A stretch of DNA of 41,474 nucleotides from a virus. Where the stretch lies: positions 1 through 41,474 of the IMG/VR virus record IMGVR_UViG_3300036900_000164; one strand, written 5' to 3'. Below, piece after piece: positions 1-7,209 of the stretch (positions are counted from its first letter, which is position 1; the number at the start of each line of letters is the position of its first letter). A program made the translations under genes and the position numbers. The notes below the pieces were generated by a model. It was not told the DNA's origin. It ran no database searches and saw only the letters and a program-made list of their open reading frames with translations.

Positions 1-1392
1 CCCTGCTTCCTTCAGCAACTGGGTGAGCGACACGCCAAGTGCCTTCTTCTTGAGGAGTACGTCCATGATTTCACTGTCTGAACGTGACGTCTCAACTGCC
101 CACTTGGGGTTCAGGTCGAGATCATCGGGGACGTTGGTGGCATCGAGCGTGAGCGCAAAGGTCATCACGTTCTCCCAGACGTCCTCCGCCGCTGCAATCC
201 GATCCTTGACCTTCTTCGTGAAGCGCACCTCGGCGGATTTGAGTGCCTCACCGGAGGGGAAGTCACGATTGGTCATGAAGAAGTAGTGCAGAGGCGTACC
301 AGACACACGTGCGACCTCGTGCCGGAGGTTATCTTGCACTCCAGTAAACTGACCCAGGTCCGCCTGCGAGAAGTCGCCAAACTTGGTATTCTCGTCTGGC
401 GAGGTCATCATGCGGTCGGCGCCAACATTGAAAGGCGGATTGACTGGCTTCCCTGTCTGCTCGTCTACCTCGACCTCGATGCCGGTTGCCCAACGCTGAC
501 GGTAGGCCTGAAACTCCATTGCCACCATCATATCGCAGAGTGCCTTATTCAAAGCGTCCTGCAGTGGGATTACGTCATCTAGTTCCGAACTTCCCTTGCG
601 CGCCTGTCGCTTGTTGATGAAGTGGAAAACTGGCACCTGACCCCAGGGATTGTTCACTGGTGAGTCGTACAGGAGAAAGTTTTCCGGTTTCAAGGAGGCA
701 GATTCACCCAACCCGTAGACGACCTGCGCTCGTACTGCCTCTTGCGACACATACTTCTCGATCACGTTCTTGTAGTAGAGGTTCAAGCGCAACTTCTGGG
801 TGTTCTCATCCTGCCAAAACTTTGCCGCCTTCACGATCTTGCGGTCGTCATCTGAGTCGTACATGACCGCCATCGTCCGCGCCTCCTGCGGATAGACCCG
901 GACGTTCATGTCCGCGTCCACCCACACGATGGCGTAGGCCTCACCCGCTTTGAGCATCTCCGTGTGGACCTCGCCTGCGATGGTATCCATCTCCATCTCT
1001 TCCCACAGGTCCCATGCTGCCTTAGCAATCGGGTCGATGGTGACGGCGCGCATCTTCTGCTGCGGCGGAGGAATAACAGTTCCATCTGGTTGGGGGCCTG
1101 GTTGCGGAGAACCTTCTGGAGGTGGGGGCGTCACGACGGGTTCGATCTTGACGGTCGCCTTATTGGTAGTGAATCCGGTGATGACCATGCGATCTGCGAC
1201 TGCGTCTACCACAGTTGGACACAAGTTGTCTGCGATCTCCCGGAACAGGTGACCGAAGGCGTTGCGGAACTTCTCTGTTGCGAACGCGAGGCGGTGGTTA
1301 CCATCGTAGTAGGCGCAGCGGAGCGCGTAGTGCGCCATCCGGTCATTGCCCTTGAACTGGCGGAGCGCCCAATCAAGGTCACTACGTGGCAA
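1..1392 (-). CDS. phage portal protein (3' end cut off by window edge)
   Basis: Reading the minus strand from 1392 to base 1 gives 464 codons with no stop. The product resembles SPP1 gp6-type portal proteins, the dodecameric ring through which DNA enters the head and to which the tail attaches. Visible hallmarks are an N-terminal helical stretch (LDWALRQFKGND), a Pro/Gln-rich insertion near residues 105-125, YAIVWVDAD, and the late segment VSGTPLHYFFM followed by FPSGEALKSAE, typical of portal cores. The start is TTG at 1392 with AAGGG six bases upstream. It overlaps the preceding gene's stop by 11 bases. An upstream in-frame TAA excludes a longer form. Its position after the terminase on the same strand is the usual order. 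The C-terminus lies outside the window. Confidence 0.9.
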   Translation of the reverse strand, partial: MPRSDLDWALRQFKGNDRMAHYALRCAYYDGNHRLAFATEKFRNAFGHLFREIADNLCPTVVDAVADRMVITGFTTNKATVKIEPVVTPPPPEGSPQPGPQPDGTVIPPPQQKMRAVTIDPIAKAAWDLWEEMEMDTIAGEVHTEMLKAGEAYAIVWVDADMNVRVYPQEARTMAVMYDSDDDRKIVKAAKFWQDENTQKLRLNLYYKNVIEKYVSQEAVRAQVVYGLGESASLKPENFLLYDSPVNNPWGQVPVFHFINKRQARKGSSELDDVIPLQDALNKALCDMMVAMEFQAYRQRWATGIEVEVDEQTGKPVNPPFNVGADRMMTSPDENTKFGDFSQADLGQFTGVQDNLRHEVARVSGTPLHYFFMTNRDFPSGEALKSAEVRFTKKVKDRIAAAEDVWENVMTFALTLDATNVPDDLDLNPKWAVETSRSDSEIMDVLLKKKALGVSLTQLLKEAG

Positions 1393-1663
1393 AAGGTGCC
1401 CTTACCTGAACGTCCTCCGATAGCGACGTGACGACCTCGAGGGGTGCTTTCCGCATCGCCTCAACCAGTATCTTCCGCACGTTGTCTGAGATGGGCGCCA
1501 CCCAGATTCGGTTGTTCTCTGTGTCCTGCAGAAGCAGCGCGTACTGCTGCTCCCGCTGCCCAATGAGAGGAGCACCGGACATCGGGTCGTGCGGCGTCAC
1601 GTCAGGGAGGCGTTGGAATCCCACTTGATCGACTTGCAGTATTGTCTGACCAGATTCGGGCAC
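1382..1663 (-). CDS. small hypothetical protein between terminase and portal
   Basis: A 93-aa ORF starting at GTG 1663, chosen because GGAGG lies five bases upstream. A longer reading to 1795 would run through a dispersed repeat and an arginine-rich non-protein-like stretch. The product is soluble and mixed in composition, with no cysteines or membrane segment; its C-terminal half contains RIWVAPISDNVRKILVEAMR. It overlaps the portal start, suggesting translational coupling. I do not recognise the family; the position suggests a head or packaging accessory role, which is inference only. Confidence 0.6.
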   Translation of the reverse strand: MPESGQTILQVDQVGFQRLPDVTPHDPMSGAPLIGQREQQYALLLQDTENNRIWVAPISDNVRKILVEAMRKAPLEVVTSLSEDVQVRAPFAT

Positions 1664-1700
1664 CGCGCCTCCGATTCGCTGCCTATCAGCATACACACGT

Positions 1701-1785
1701 GCGAGCGCGTGTGCAAGGCATATGGGGTGAAGGGGATAACATTGACCTCCGGTCAGGATCCCGTTAGCGTGCGATCTGCGCGGTG
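1701..1785. repeat. dispersed repeat, copy A (degenerate left arm)
   Basis: This intergenic stretch shares the core GTGAAGGGGATAACATT and the flank AGGATCCCGTTAGCGTGCG with copies near 18.8 kb and 31.1 kb. In this copy the right arm (GGATCCC) is kept but the left GGGATCCT arm is lost, so the long hairpin of the other copies cannot form. It fills the gap between the small membrane gene ending at 1792 and the gene starting at 1663. Confidence 0.7.
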
Positions 1786-1791
1786 GCAGAT

Positions 1792-2001
1792 TCATGCACC
1801 ATTGCGTTTCCAGATGGATGCGATGTCTGCTGCTGAGAATCCCATCAAGAGGAAAGAGGATAGGACCACAACGACGCGTACTGCTGTCTCTTGCGCGAGT
1901 GTCTCATGTAGTAGGATTACTATCCCGATAACAAGGAGCGCAATCGCCCTTGCCATAAAGAACCATCGCGGCATCTGGTACGGAGGTTCCTGAGGATCCA
2001 T
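1792..2001 (-). CDS. small two-segment membrane protein
   Basis: A 69-aa product starting at ATG 2001, directly after the terminase stop, with GGTGAG upstream. Two hydrophobic segments are visible: residues about 15-30 (ARAIALLVIGIVILLHE) and about 38-58 (VRVVVVLSSFLLMGFSAADI), with a short acidic turn between them. The N-terminus is proline-rich and polar. It could be an inner-membrane accessory protein or a holin-like protein; nothing in the sequence decides. The longer reading to 2163 is arginine/serine-rich and overlaps the terminase, so I rejected it. Confidence 0.6.
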   Translation of the reverse strand: MDPQEPPYQMPRWFFMARAIALLVIGIVILLHETLAQETAVRVVVVLSSFLLMGFSAADIASIWKRNGA

Positions 2002-2002
2002 C

Positions 2003-3397
2003 TCACCATGATACAAGTTTGCCGCGACGTCCGGCGAGCATCTCAAACGCGCCTGACGACGCATCGACCTGGTCGTCGTTACGCCCATAGGGGAACGACT
2101 CGTGCTCCTGGAGGTACTCCTCATTCCAGGGTGCCTCAACCAGGTAGACGTCGTGACGCTCAACTGCCGCTGAATACGGACCTGCTCGCACCTCCTTGTC
2201 GCCTGTCGGCAACTTGCCCTTCACGTCGTAGGACGCCATCATGCGCGAGTAGGTGTCAACCACGTGGGTGCCTGCGGACCCGCGTTCCTTCTCGATCTGC
2301 TGCTTGCACCCGTGCCCGTCTGCTCGCACGGTCCGCTTGAATACGTCCTGTACCTTCTTCGGGGTGCCTTTGAAGTGGCGGACGTCGAGCACGTAGATAT
2401 CCCCGTCGTGCGTGATCCCCATCTTCACACCAGACGTGTAGTCGCTGTACTGCTGATCTGTTGCTGCGAAGTCCCAATGGCGCACCACCTTCTTCAACCT
2501 GCGGGGGTAGGCCTGCACAATCTGGAAGTTCTCACGTTGGAACATACCGCCAGATTTTGGTGCAGGACGCTGCTGGAACAATGCTGAGAAGACGTAGGTG
2601 CCGACAGATGCTGCGATCCGCTCGAGTTCTTCTATGGGATACCGCTCATCCCACAGTGCCTCGCCTATCTGCCGCCCCAACAGGTCATCTTTACTTTCGC
2701 AGATGGCAGGGAAAGACACCCGCAAGAACTTGTCTGCGAGCGGATCTGACTCCTGTTCTGCAAGGAGGCGCCCTGCAAGGTCATCTTCGTGCCACCTGGT
2801 CATGATGATGAGGATGACGCCTTGTGGTTCCAGGCGCGTACGTGCGGTTGACTGGTACCAATCCCAGGTGCGGTCCCTTATTACCTTGGAGTTTGCTTCC
2901 TGGGCGTTCTTGACCGGGTCATCTATCACGAGCACGTCGGCACCGCGCCCTGTAATCGCACCGCCCACCCCTGCCGTAATCATCCCGCCCTGGAACCCCT
3001 CAATGTCCCACCTATCTGCTGCTGAGGATCGACGGTTGACCTCTACCCCGAAGATCTGCTTTCCCCACCGCTCTAAGGTGTTTCGTGCCTTGCGCCCCCA
3101 CAACGAGGCGAAATCCGCCTCATACGAGCAGAGCACCACGCGTTCGTCTGGGAAGGCACCAAGGTACCAGGAGGGGAAGTAGTGCGAACAGAGTTCCGAC
3201 TTCCCGTGACGAGGCGGTTCCTCAACGATGATCCCGGCGTACCCCTGGTCCTTCAACTTGCGGATCACGAGGTCCTGGAGGAGGTTATCTACGTAGTCGA
3301 CGTGACGCGGCACCGAATAGGTGGATCCTGCGACGTTCGTCTGCTCCCGATCAATCGGGGACCTCAGTTGCCGTTGACTCGATTTCCCCCGCCTCAT
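2003..3397 (-). CDS. terL: terminase large subunit (packaging ATPase-nuclease)
   Basis: A 464-aa motor that translocates phage DNA into the prohead and cuts concatemers. The N-terminal ATPase has Walker A PPRHGKSE at about residues 61-68 and Walker B DVLVIDDP near residue 160, followed by TRWHEDDLAGRLL, typical of this family. The C-terminal RNase-H-like nuclease shows RHWDFAAT with its first aspartate, and a late NDDQVDASSGAFEML signature. The ATG at 3397 overlaps the end of the small terminase gene by 47 bases. An alternative ATG at 3508 would overlap much more. Neither has a well-spaced Shine-Dalgarno, so translation is probably coupled. The length is normal for a TerL. Confidence 0.92.
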   Translation of the reverse strand: MRRGKSSQRQLRSPIDREQTNVAGSTYSVPRHVDYVDNLLQDLVIRKLKDQGYAGIIVEEPPRHGKSELCSHYFPSWYLGAFPDERVVLCSYEADFASLWGRKARNTLERWGKQIFGVEVNRRSSAADRWDIEGFQGGMITAGVGGAITGRGADVLVIDDPVKNAQEANSKVIRDRTWDWYQSTARTRLEPQGVILIIMTRWHEDDLAGRLLAEQESDPLADKFLRVSFPAICESKDDLLGRQIGEALWDERYPIEELERIAASVGTYVFSALFQQRPAPKSGGMFQRENFQIVQAYPRRLKKVVRHWDFAATDQQYSDYTSGVKMGITHDGDIYVLDVRHFKGTPKKVQDVFKRTVRADGHGCKQQIEKERGSAGTHVVDTYSRMMASYDVKGKLPTGDKEVRAGPYSAAVERHDVYLVEAPWNEEYLQEHESFPYGRNDDQVDASSGAFEMLAGRRGKLVSW

Positions 3398-3938
3398 CTC
3401 CGGTAGATTCGTCACGAACCCGAACCCCGCCGGCGAGAACTGCGCGAGAAGCAGCAATGCGTCCAAGGAAATCTCGTCCGATGGACCTGGTATCGTCGTC
3501 TGCGCCAATCAGGTGCCTCGTTTCTACCTGCAATGGGTGGTCCTCGTCTCCGGAAATCTTGAGGGCGTCACGCTTGCCGAACTTCTCTGGCATCTTGCGC
3601 TCGAGAATCGTCATCGCCGCCTGCCAGGTGTTCGGAGCACCAGAGTTCGCAGCGGCGGTCACCCTCGAGATCATCTGCTGCTCGAAATCCGCCTCCGCTT
3701 CCTCAATATCGTGCAGAAGGTCCCAGTAATCAGGATCAGGCGCCTCCTCACGCGTAAGACCCATATCCCGCGCCTGGATCGCAGGATTCAACCAGTCCCG
3801 CAGCGTCGACTCGTTGATACCTGCCAACCTCGCCGCAGTACCTCGGTAGTTGCCATCTCGCACCGTCTGCACGATAGCAGCGTGAACTACCTCGTTGTAC
3901 TTCCGCAACCTCTCAAGCTTCATTCCCTGTGTGCTCAT
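3351..3938 (-). CDS. terS: terminase small subunit-like DNA-binding protein
   Basis: A 195-aa protein directly upstream of terL. The N-terminal region contains a helix-turn-helix (GTAARLAGINESTLRDWL, roughly residues 32-49), expected for the subunit that recognises phage DNA and recruits TerL. The middle is an acidic helical stretch (DIEEAEADFEQQMISRV) suited to ring oligomerisation, followed by a WQAAMTILERKMPEKFG motif common in phage TerS/terminase-associated HTH proteins. The C-terminus is acidic. I chose ATG 3938; a TTG at 3977 is also in frame and lies close to the predicted transcription start. Confidence 0.75.
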   Translation of the reverse strand: MSTQGMKLERLRKYNEVVHAAIVQTVRDGNYRGTAARLAGINESTLRDWLNPAIQARDMGLTREEAPDPDYWDLLHDIEEAEADFEQQMISRVTAAANSGAPNTWQAAMTILERKMPEKFGKRDALKISGDEDHPLQVETRHLIGADDDTRSIGRDFLGRIAASRAVLAGGVRVRDESTGDEAGEIESTATEVPD

Positions 3939-3982
3939 CTCGCCAACAGTGTAGATGACGGGGGTCGGTAGATGCAAAGCGG

Positions 3983-4011
3983 GGATAACTGAGGAGAGGA
4001 TTCACGGTCAA
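3983..4011 (-). promoter_or_regulatory. putative sigma70-type promoter for terminase genes
   Basis: On the minus strand TTGACC (4011-4006) is followed after 17 bases by TTATCC (3988-3983). Transcription would begin about 3975, just before the in-frame TTG of terS. Only the spacing and the -35 box support it; the -10 box is imperfect. Confidence 0.4.
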
Positions 4012-4078
4012 CCACCGGTACGCCTATGTCGATGATATACGTATGCCGCCAACCACCCCAATCTTGAAAGGAGGACAG

Positions 4079-4135
4079 ATGACACGGAAGCAGAAAATCA
4101 TTAGAGTGCTTGTGCTATTATTCCTGCTAGGATAA
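4079..4135 (+). CDS. 18-aa hydrophobic mini-protein or leader peptide
   Basis: AAAGGAGG, one of the strongest Shine-Dalgarno matches in the window, precedes an ATG by five bases. The ORF reads MTRKQKIIRVLVLLFLLG then TAA: a basic head and one hydrophobic run. A Rho-independent terminator follows 53 bases later on the same strand, so a short dedicated transcript is plausible. The same frame stays open after the TAA to about 4420, so it could also be a longer membrane protein cut by a stop. It could be a leader peptide, a toxin-like peptide or chance. Confidence 0.35.
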   Translation: MTRKQKIIRVLVLLFLLG

Positions 4136-4188
4136 GATTTCAAGGTCGCTGCCGCCTATCTCTGGTTTGGGTGTAGGCATGGCGCGAA

Positions 4189-4230
4189 GGGACGTCAGGT
4201 GTGGGTGCTCCTCGCCTGGCGTCCTTTTAT
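4189..4230 (+). terminator. Rho-independent terminator, plus strand
   Basis: GGACGTCAGG (4189-4199 region) pairs with CCTGGCGTCC (4215-4224) through a 15-base loop, with one T-G mismatch, followed directly by TTTTATTT. It points rightward and would end a transcript carrying the 18-aa ORF. Confidence 0.65.
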
Positions 4231-4452
4231 TTGGGGAAAGTGGTACCTAAGGTCCACAGAAGATCTGCTAGCTCGAGATTCAACCCTCAGGCCCAGGGCG
4301 CGCTCTAGCTCTCACCCCTGGGGTGCGTTGTCACGGAGGACAACGCGAGGTGGTGGATGGGGGCGTATTCAGGCACGACAACGCCACCTCATTTTGCCCG
4401 CGGCCGCCTCCGCCGCCTGAGGCTTATCGTTGTCGATGATGACAACACCCAC

Positions 4453-4504
4453 CTAAATAAAAAGGCAGGCGGCATGTATACACGCATGTATACATGCCAC
4501 CTGC
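4453..4504 (-). terminator. strong Rho-independent terminator of the accessory operon
   Basis: On the minus strand a near-perfect hairpin built on GGCATGTATACA / TGTATACATGCC, extended by GCAGG / CCTGC, is followed by TTTTTATTTA. It lies just after the stop of the lipoprotein gene at 4515 and is the obvious end of the 7.2-4.5 kb minus-strand operon. Confidence 0.8.
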
Positions 4505-4514
4505 TGACCACGCC

Positions 4515-4928
4515 TTATGTTATCGCGCCTGACAACGGCGCCTTCTTCCATCCGCCCGTCTTCGGGTACATGATGCCGTCGATATGCCACCTCGTTCCGT
4601 TGTCACGTATGACAGCGCGCACCTGCCACATATCGACCGCGTATCGTGGCACGCAGTCGATGGCACGCGCCTGCACCCAACACATGGTTTTAGGCGCACC
4701 CACAGCACGCACGTACGACCGCATGACTGCCTTGCTGCACGCCTCAGCGTCCGGTGCATGTGCTTTCCCCTTCGCCACGTGTTGGCACGCGATCTGACGC
4801 GGCGTATATGACGCGCCTTGGGTCGTCGCGCACCCCGCGTTTACAAGCATGAAAACGAGGCACCCGATTCCGATGCCCACCCCGACTGCGACCTCCCACC
4901 ACACACGTGTTTTCAGGCGGGACAACAT
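4515..4928 (-). CDS. small secreted lipoprotein (possible superinfection-exclusion type)
   Basis: A 137-aa protein with a basic n-region (SRLKTR), a hydrophobic segment at residues about 11-31 and a lipobox ending LVNAGC, so Cys33 should be lipidated and the protein held on the outer face of the membrane. The mature part has paired cysteines and a DAEACSKAV motif. The same pattern, DAACSSAV followed about ten residues later by P-x3-C, occurs in the lipoprotein at 18733, so the two look like paralogues. The start is ATG 4928 after GAGGAGG, overlapping the upstream stop as TAATG. It is the last gene before the terminator. Phage lipoproteins of this size often block superinfection; that role is inference. 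Confidence 0.7.
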   Translation of the reverse strand: MLSRLKTRVWWEVAVGVGIGIGCLVFMLVNAGCATTQGASYTPRQIACQHVAKGKAHAPDAEACSKAVMRSYVRAVGAPKTMCWVQARAIDCVPRYAVDMWQVRAVIRDNGTRWHIDGIMYPKTGGWKKAPLSGAIT

Positions 4929-5209
4929 TACCGCACCTCCTCGCGCTCGCCGCGCCCAATGACCTCGCCGTCAAAAGTGACAACGAATGCGAGGTGGCGC
5001 CTCGTGAGGCCGTCCTCCTCGTGATGCCATCGCTCGCGCCCAATCGCCTCGAACTGCCGACCGCGTCCGAACGTGCGCACCGTGTGCTCGGTCGCGTGCC
5101 GCGAAACCCGGTCCTGGGCCTTTGTCGGATTTGAAAACACCTCGCGCACGTCGTCCTGGTCCTCCTGATACAACGTGACGATCCAAACGTACCGCTTGTT
5201 GTCAGACAT
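4928..5209 (-). CDS. hypothetical protein, accessory operon
   Basis: A 93-aa soluble, charged protein beginning MSDNKRYVWIVTLYQED, with a C-terminal strand-rich segment (RRHLAFVVTFDGEVIG). I do not recognise the family. Its start codon lies inside one of the 18-bp palindromes (GTTTTCATGTCTGACAAC on the coding strand), and its stop overlaps the lipoprotein start. A longer reading to 5284 is unlikely because it crosses the end of another small ORF. Confidence 0.6.
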   Translation of the reverse strand: MSDNKRYVWIVTLYQEDQDDVREVFSNPTKAQDRVSRHATEHTVRTFGRGRQFEAIGRERWHHEEDGLTRRHLAFVVTFDGEVIGRGEREEVR

Positions 5210-5318
5210 GAAAACATCCGATCTGGTTGATTGTGTGCAAAACTGAAAACACCTCGGCACCCACCGAGGACGCGAACGTGGCACCCGCGATTGTCAGGAC
5301 TGTAAACAGCGCCTTCAT
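5202..5318 (-). CDS. 38-aa peptide with signal-peptide-like N-terminus
   Basis: The ORF starts at ATG 5318, overlapping the TGA of the upstream frame as ATGA, and ends at 5202 just inside the next gene. It begins MKALFTVLTIAGATFASSVG, a textbook short signal or membrane segment, followed by about 18 residues with one cysteine. It is open in the same frame as the first part of the upstream gene, but a fusion is unlikely because the joining stretch is Arg/Gly-rich and reads like out-of-frame sequence. Confidence 0.45.
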   Translation of the reverse strand: MKALFTVLTIAGATFASSVGAEVFSVLHTINQIGCFHV

Positions 5319-5795
5319 CGGTCGAGACCCAGGTCGTCGATCATGCGGTCCCACGCGTCCATGTCCGCCCACGCCTCGGGTTCCGCTTTGCGCCCGTGGC
5401 ACCGGGCACGCCTCATCGACCACGTCGATATACGGATCGGGCCCGACCTCAGGATTGCCCGCATCGTCCGCCCACTCGCATGTGCACCGCGGCGTGTTGT
5501 CCTCAGTGACAACGTCCACCACCTCGGGCCTGAGTCGCGCACCGATGACGCGTGCCACGTCCTCGGCATCCTGAATCCGCGACTGGTGCATCGCGCCCAA
5601 CGTGACGAGCGCGTCACGCGAGGCGATCATGTGAAACTGCCCGACCTCAGCAGTGACCGCGACGGGCCATGCCTCGACCAAAACGCCCACCACGTTTTCA
5701 GACGGGACAACGAGCACGTCGCCGTCCGAGATCGACTCGAGCGTCTGGGTGTCGTTGTAGGCGTCGGTGGTGTTGTCAAACGTGTGAATCCTCAT
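5315..5795 (-). CDS. hypothetical protein, probably frameshifted near 5400
   Basis: Translation from ATG 5795 gives a normal-looking protein (MRIHTFDNTTDAY, a VLVVPSENVVGVLVEAW core, then RCTCEW) down to about 5410. Beyond that the frame becomes Arg/Gly-rich, while the +1 frame reads CHGRKAEPEAWADMDAWDRM and stops at 5315, overlapping the next ATG. Joined, the protein would have a CxC...CPxCH cysteine set suggesting a zinc-binding C-terminus. A one-base error or natural frameshift at about 5398-5408 (CCCGG run) explains this best. The function is unknown. Confidence 0.45.
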
Positions 5796-5884
5796 GTGTG
5801 CTCCTTCGGACCTGAGGCCCGTTGTCGTGTTTGAAAACGAATGTGGGTGAGGCCCGAAGGCCCCACCCACGTTGTCAGGCGTGA

Positions 5885-6322
5885 TTACGCCGCCTGGGAC
5901 TTGCGCGACGTGCGCCGCCGCGGGCGGGCCTTGGGGGCGGGTGCCTCCTCGACCTCGTCGGTGTTGTCAGCGATGACATTGAGCTCCTCGTCAACGACAC
6001 CGTTCTCCTTCGCCGCCTCGAGCGCGTCGGCGCGCTTCTGACGCCACGCCGACTGATTCTCCTTGTCGGCGATTTTGTCGATCCGGTAGAACCCGTTCTT
6101 GCTCGTCTTGTCGTTGCCGACGAGCGTGTTGTCCTTCACGTAAACGCCGCCCTCGATCTTGGCGACTGCGTTGACGCGACCCGACTGAGCGCACTTGATG
6201 ACGACCGGCGACTCGAACTGAATGCCGCTGACCTCGTGCGTGAACGTCGGGACGGTGACTTCCTCACCCGCGGCGACCTGAGTCGCGATGATTGCGGGAT
6301 CAATGAGTGACTTGCGGGCCAT
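5885..6322 (-). CDS. hypothetical protein with basic C-terminal tail
   Basis: A 145-aa protein starting at ATG 6322 (AAAGTGAGG upstream). The N-terminal half is strand-rich (GEEVTVPTFTHEVSG, VNAVAKIEGGVYVKDN), followed by a charged helix and an acidic stretch. It ends in an Arg/Lys-rich tail (KARPRRRTSRKSQ) that could bind nucleic acid. I do not recognise the family. The 18-bp palindrome occurs upstream, inside the gene and on its stop codon. Confidence 0.65.
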   Translation of the reverse strand: MARKSLIDPAIIATQVAAGEEVTVPTFTHEVSGIQFESPVVIKCAQSGRVNAVAKIEGGVYVKDNTLVGNDKTSKNGFYRIDKIADKENQSAWRQKRADALEAAKENGVVDEELNVIADNTDEVEEAPAPKARPRRRTSRKSQAA

Positions 6323-6706
6323 GGTGGCCTCACTTTCTGGTTTGGGTTGGTCGTGCGTTGTCGATTGTGTGAACGTGTGCGCCTGCGTACGTGCGTACAC
6401 ACGTGCGCGGGCGTCACCGCAGGCACGTGCGTATCGGCGTATTCGCCTCATCCCACGATCCAACGTGGTGTCCGTCGATTCAAAATCCGTCCCGCCTGAA
6501 ACTCGCGTTCCTGCGGCGACTGGGCCCGACTGGCCTGCGTGTGCGCGCCGCGTGTGAGGCGGCGTGCGTGTGTCGTGCGTGAGTGTGTCGTGTGCGTGAC
6601 CTCCTGGGTCGGTGGAAAATAGGGTTCATCATCATTATCGACGCAGAAAGTGGTTTGGGATATCCCACAAACGTGTGATTTGTGCCCACATAACTGCGTA
6701 CCAGCA

Positions 6707-6739
6707 TATCCCACAAAATGGGGACCAACGTATGTTCGG
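6707..6739. repeat. 33-bp direct repeat, copy 1
   Basis: Begins TATCCCACAAAATGGGGAC and ends ATGTTCGG. It matches 7318-7350 at 30 of 33 positions in the same orientation. An 11-base fragment, TATCCCACAAA, also occurs at 6661. Confidence 0.8.
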
Positions 6740-6821
6740 CCCCGACTAAACCCCTTGAATAAGGGAAAAAGCGATGGCCTCAGTTTGTTGTCACGTCTGA
6801 CAACCTGATAAACCACCGCTG

Positions 6822-6872
6822 AATCCGAGATTTACCCCCACTTTATCAACCAAATCCAAGGATTTACCCCCA
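6822..6872. repeat. pair of 19-20-bp iterons ending GATTTACCCCCA
   Basis: AATCCGAGATTTACCCCCA (6822-6840) and AATCCAAGGATTTACCCCCA (6853-6872) are direct repeats 31 bases apart in an AT-richer patch. Such iterons can mark a replication origin or a regulator site. Confidence 0.55.
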
Positions 6873-7013
6873 AAAACCACAAGAATGTTTTTCTGGGTCG
6901 TGGTAGGGGCTACGGGGTCAAACCGCTTAGCGGGCGATTCACACCGGTTAGACGCGGTTATATCACAGACGCGATATCCGGCCTCAGACGTTGTCGAGCG
7001 TGACAACGCCGCC

Positions 7014-7043
7014 GCCAAACGAATGGCGGGACTGAGCCCGCCA
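7014..7043 (-). terminator. possible terminator after the 49-aa gene
   Basis: On the minus strand TGGCGGG pairs with CCCGCCA across a six-base loop, followed by TTCGTTTGG. It lies 17 bases after the stop at 7060. The T-run is weak. Confidence 0.4.
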
Positions 7044-7059
7044 CCGTTGTCAGAACTGA

Positions 7060-7209
7060 TTACGACTCGTCAACGTCGCAAACTATTCCTGCTGCAATCA
7101 TGGCATCTACCAATGATTGCGCCTCGGAACGATTTGAGACGGCAATGACCACCGCGTTGTCAGTGGCGACAATATCGCGTGAGTCGACCAGTGGTGTGTT
7201 GTCAGGCAT
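7060..7209 (-). CDS. 49-aa hypothetical protein, first gene of the accessory operon
   Basis: ATG 7209 follows GAGGAG with seven bases of spacing. The product starts MPDNTPLVDSRDIVAT and ends AMIAAGIVCDVDES. The middle, VVIAVSNRSEAQSLVDAMI, looks like a small alpha/beta fold. It is too short for a longer gene list but has a good ribosome site and normal codon use. Palindrome sites sit on its start codon (7198-7215), in its middle (7156-7173) and on its stop codon (7046-7063). The function is unknown. Confidence 0.6.
   Translation of the reverse strand: MPDNTPLVDSRDIVATDNAVVIAVSNRSEAQSLVDAMIAAGIVCDVDES

Larger units (their letters stand above)
6323..7013. other. 690-bp noncoding stretch with repeats
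   Basis: No convincing gene is seen here. The stretch holds a CACGTG/TGCGTAC-rich segment (6370-6430), a locally AT-richer block (6600-6890), the first copy of a 33-bp repeat, two TTTACCCCC iterons and palindrome sites at 6357, 6787 and 6990. Long ORFs in it are low-complexity and lack ribosome sites. It is a candidate leader, control or origin region. Confidence 0.5.

Noticed and set aside
6460-6500. tRNA-like stretch (GATTCAAAATC loop)
   Set aside because: Neither strand gives paired acceptor, D and T arms; the anticodon-like stem does not pair.
6448-6816. 122-aa minus-strand ORF
   Set aside because: Low-complexity Thr/His/Arg composition, crosses a 33-bp repeat, no ribosome site.
6791-7018. 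75-aa minus-strand ORF
   Set aside because: Contains iterons and two palindrome sites at its ends, no ribosome site; better seen as control DNA.
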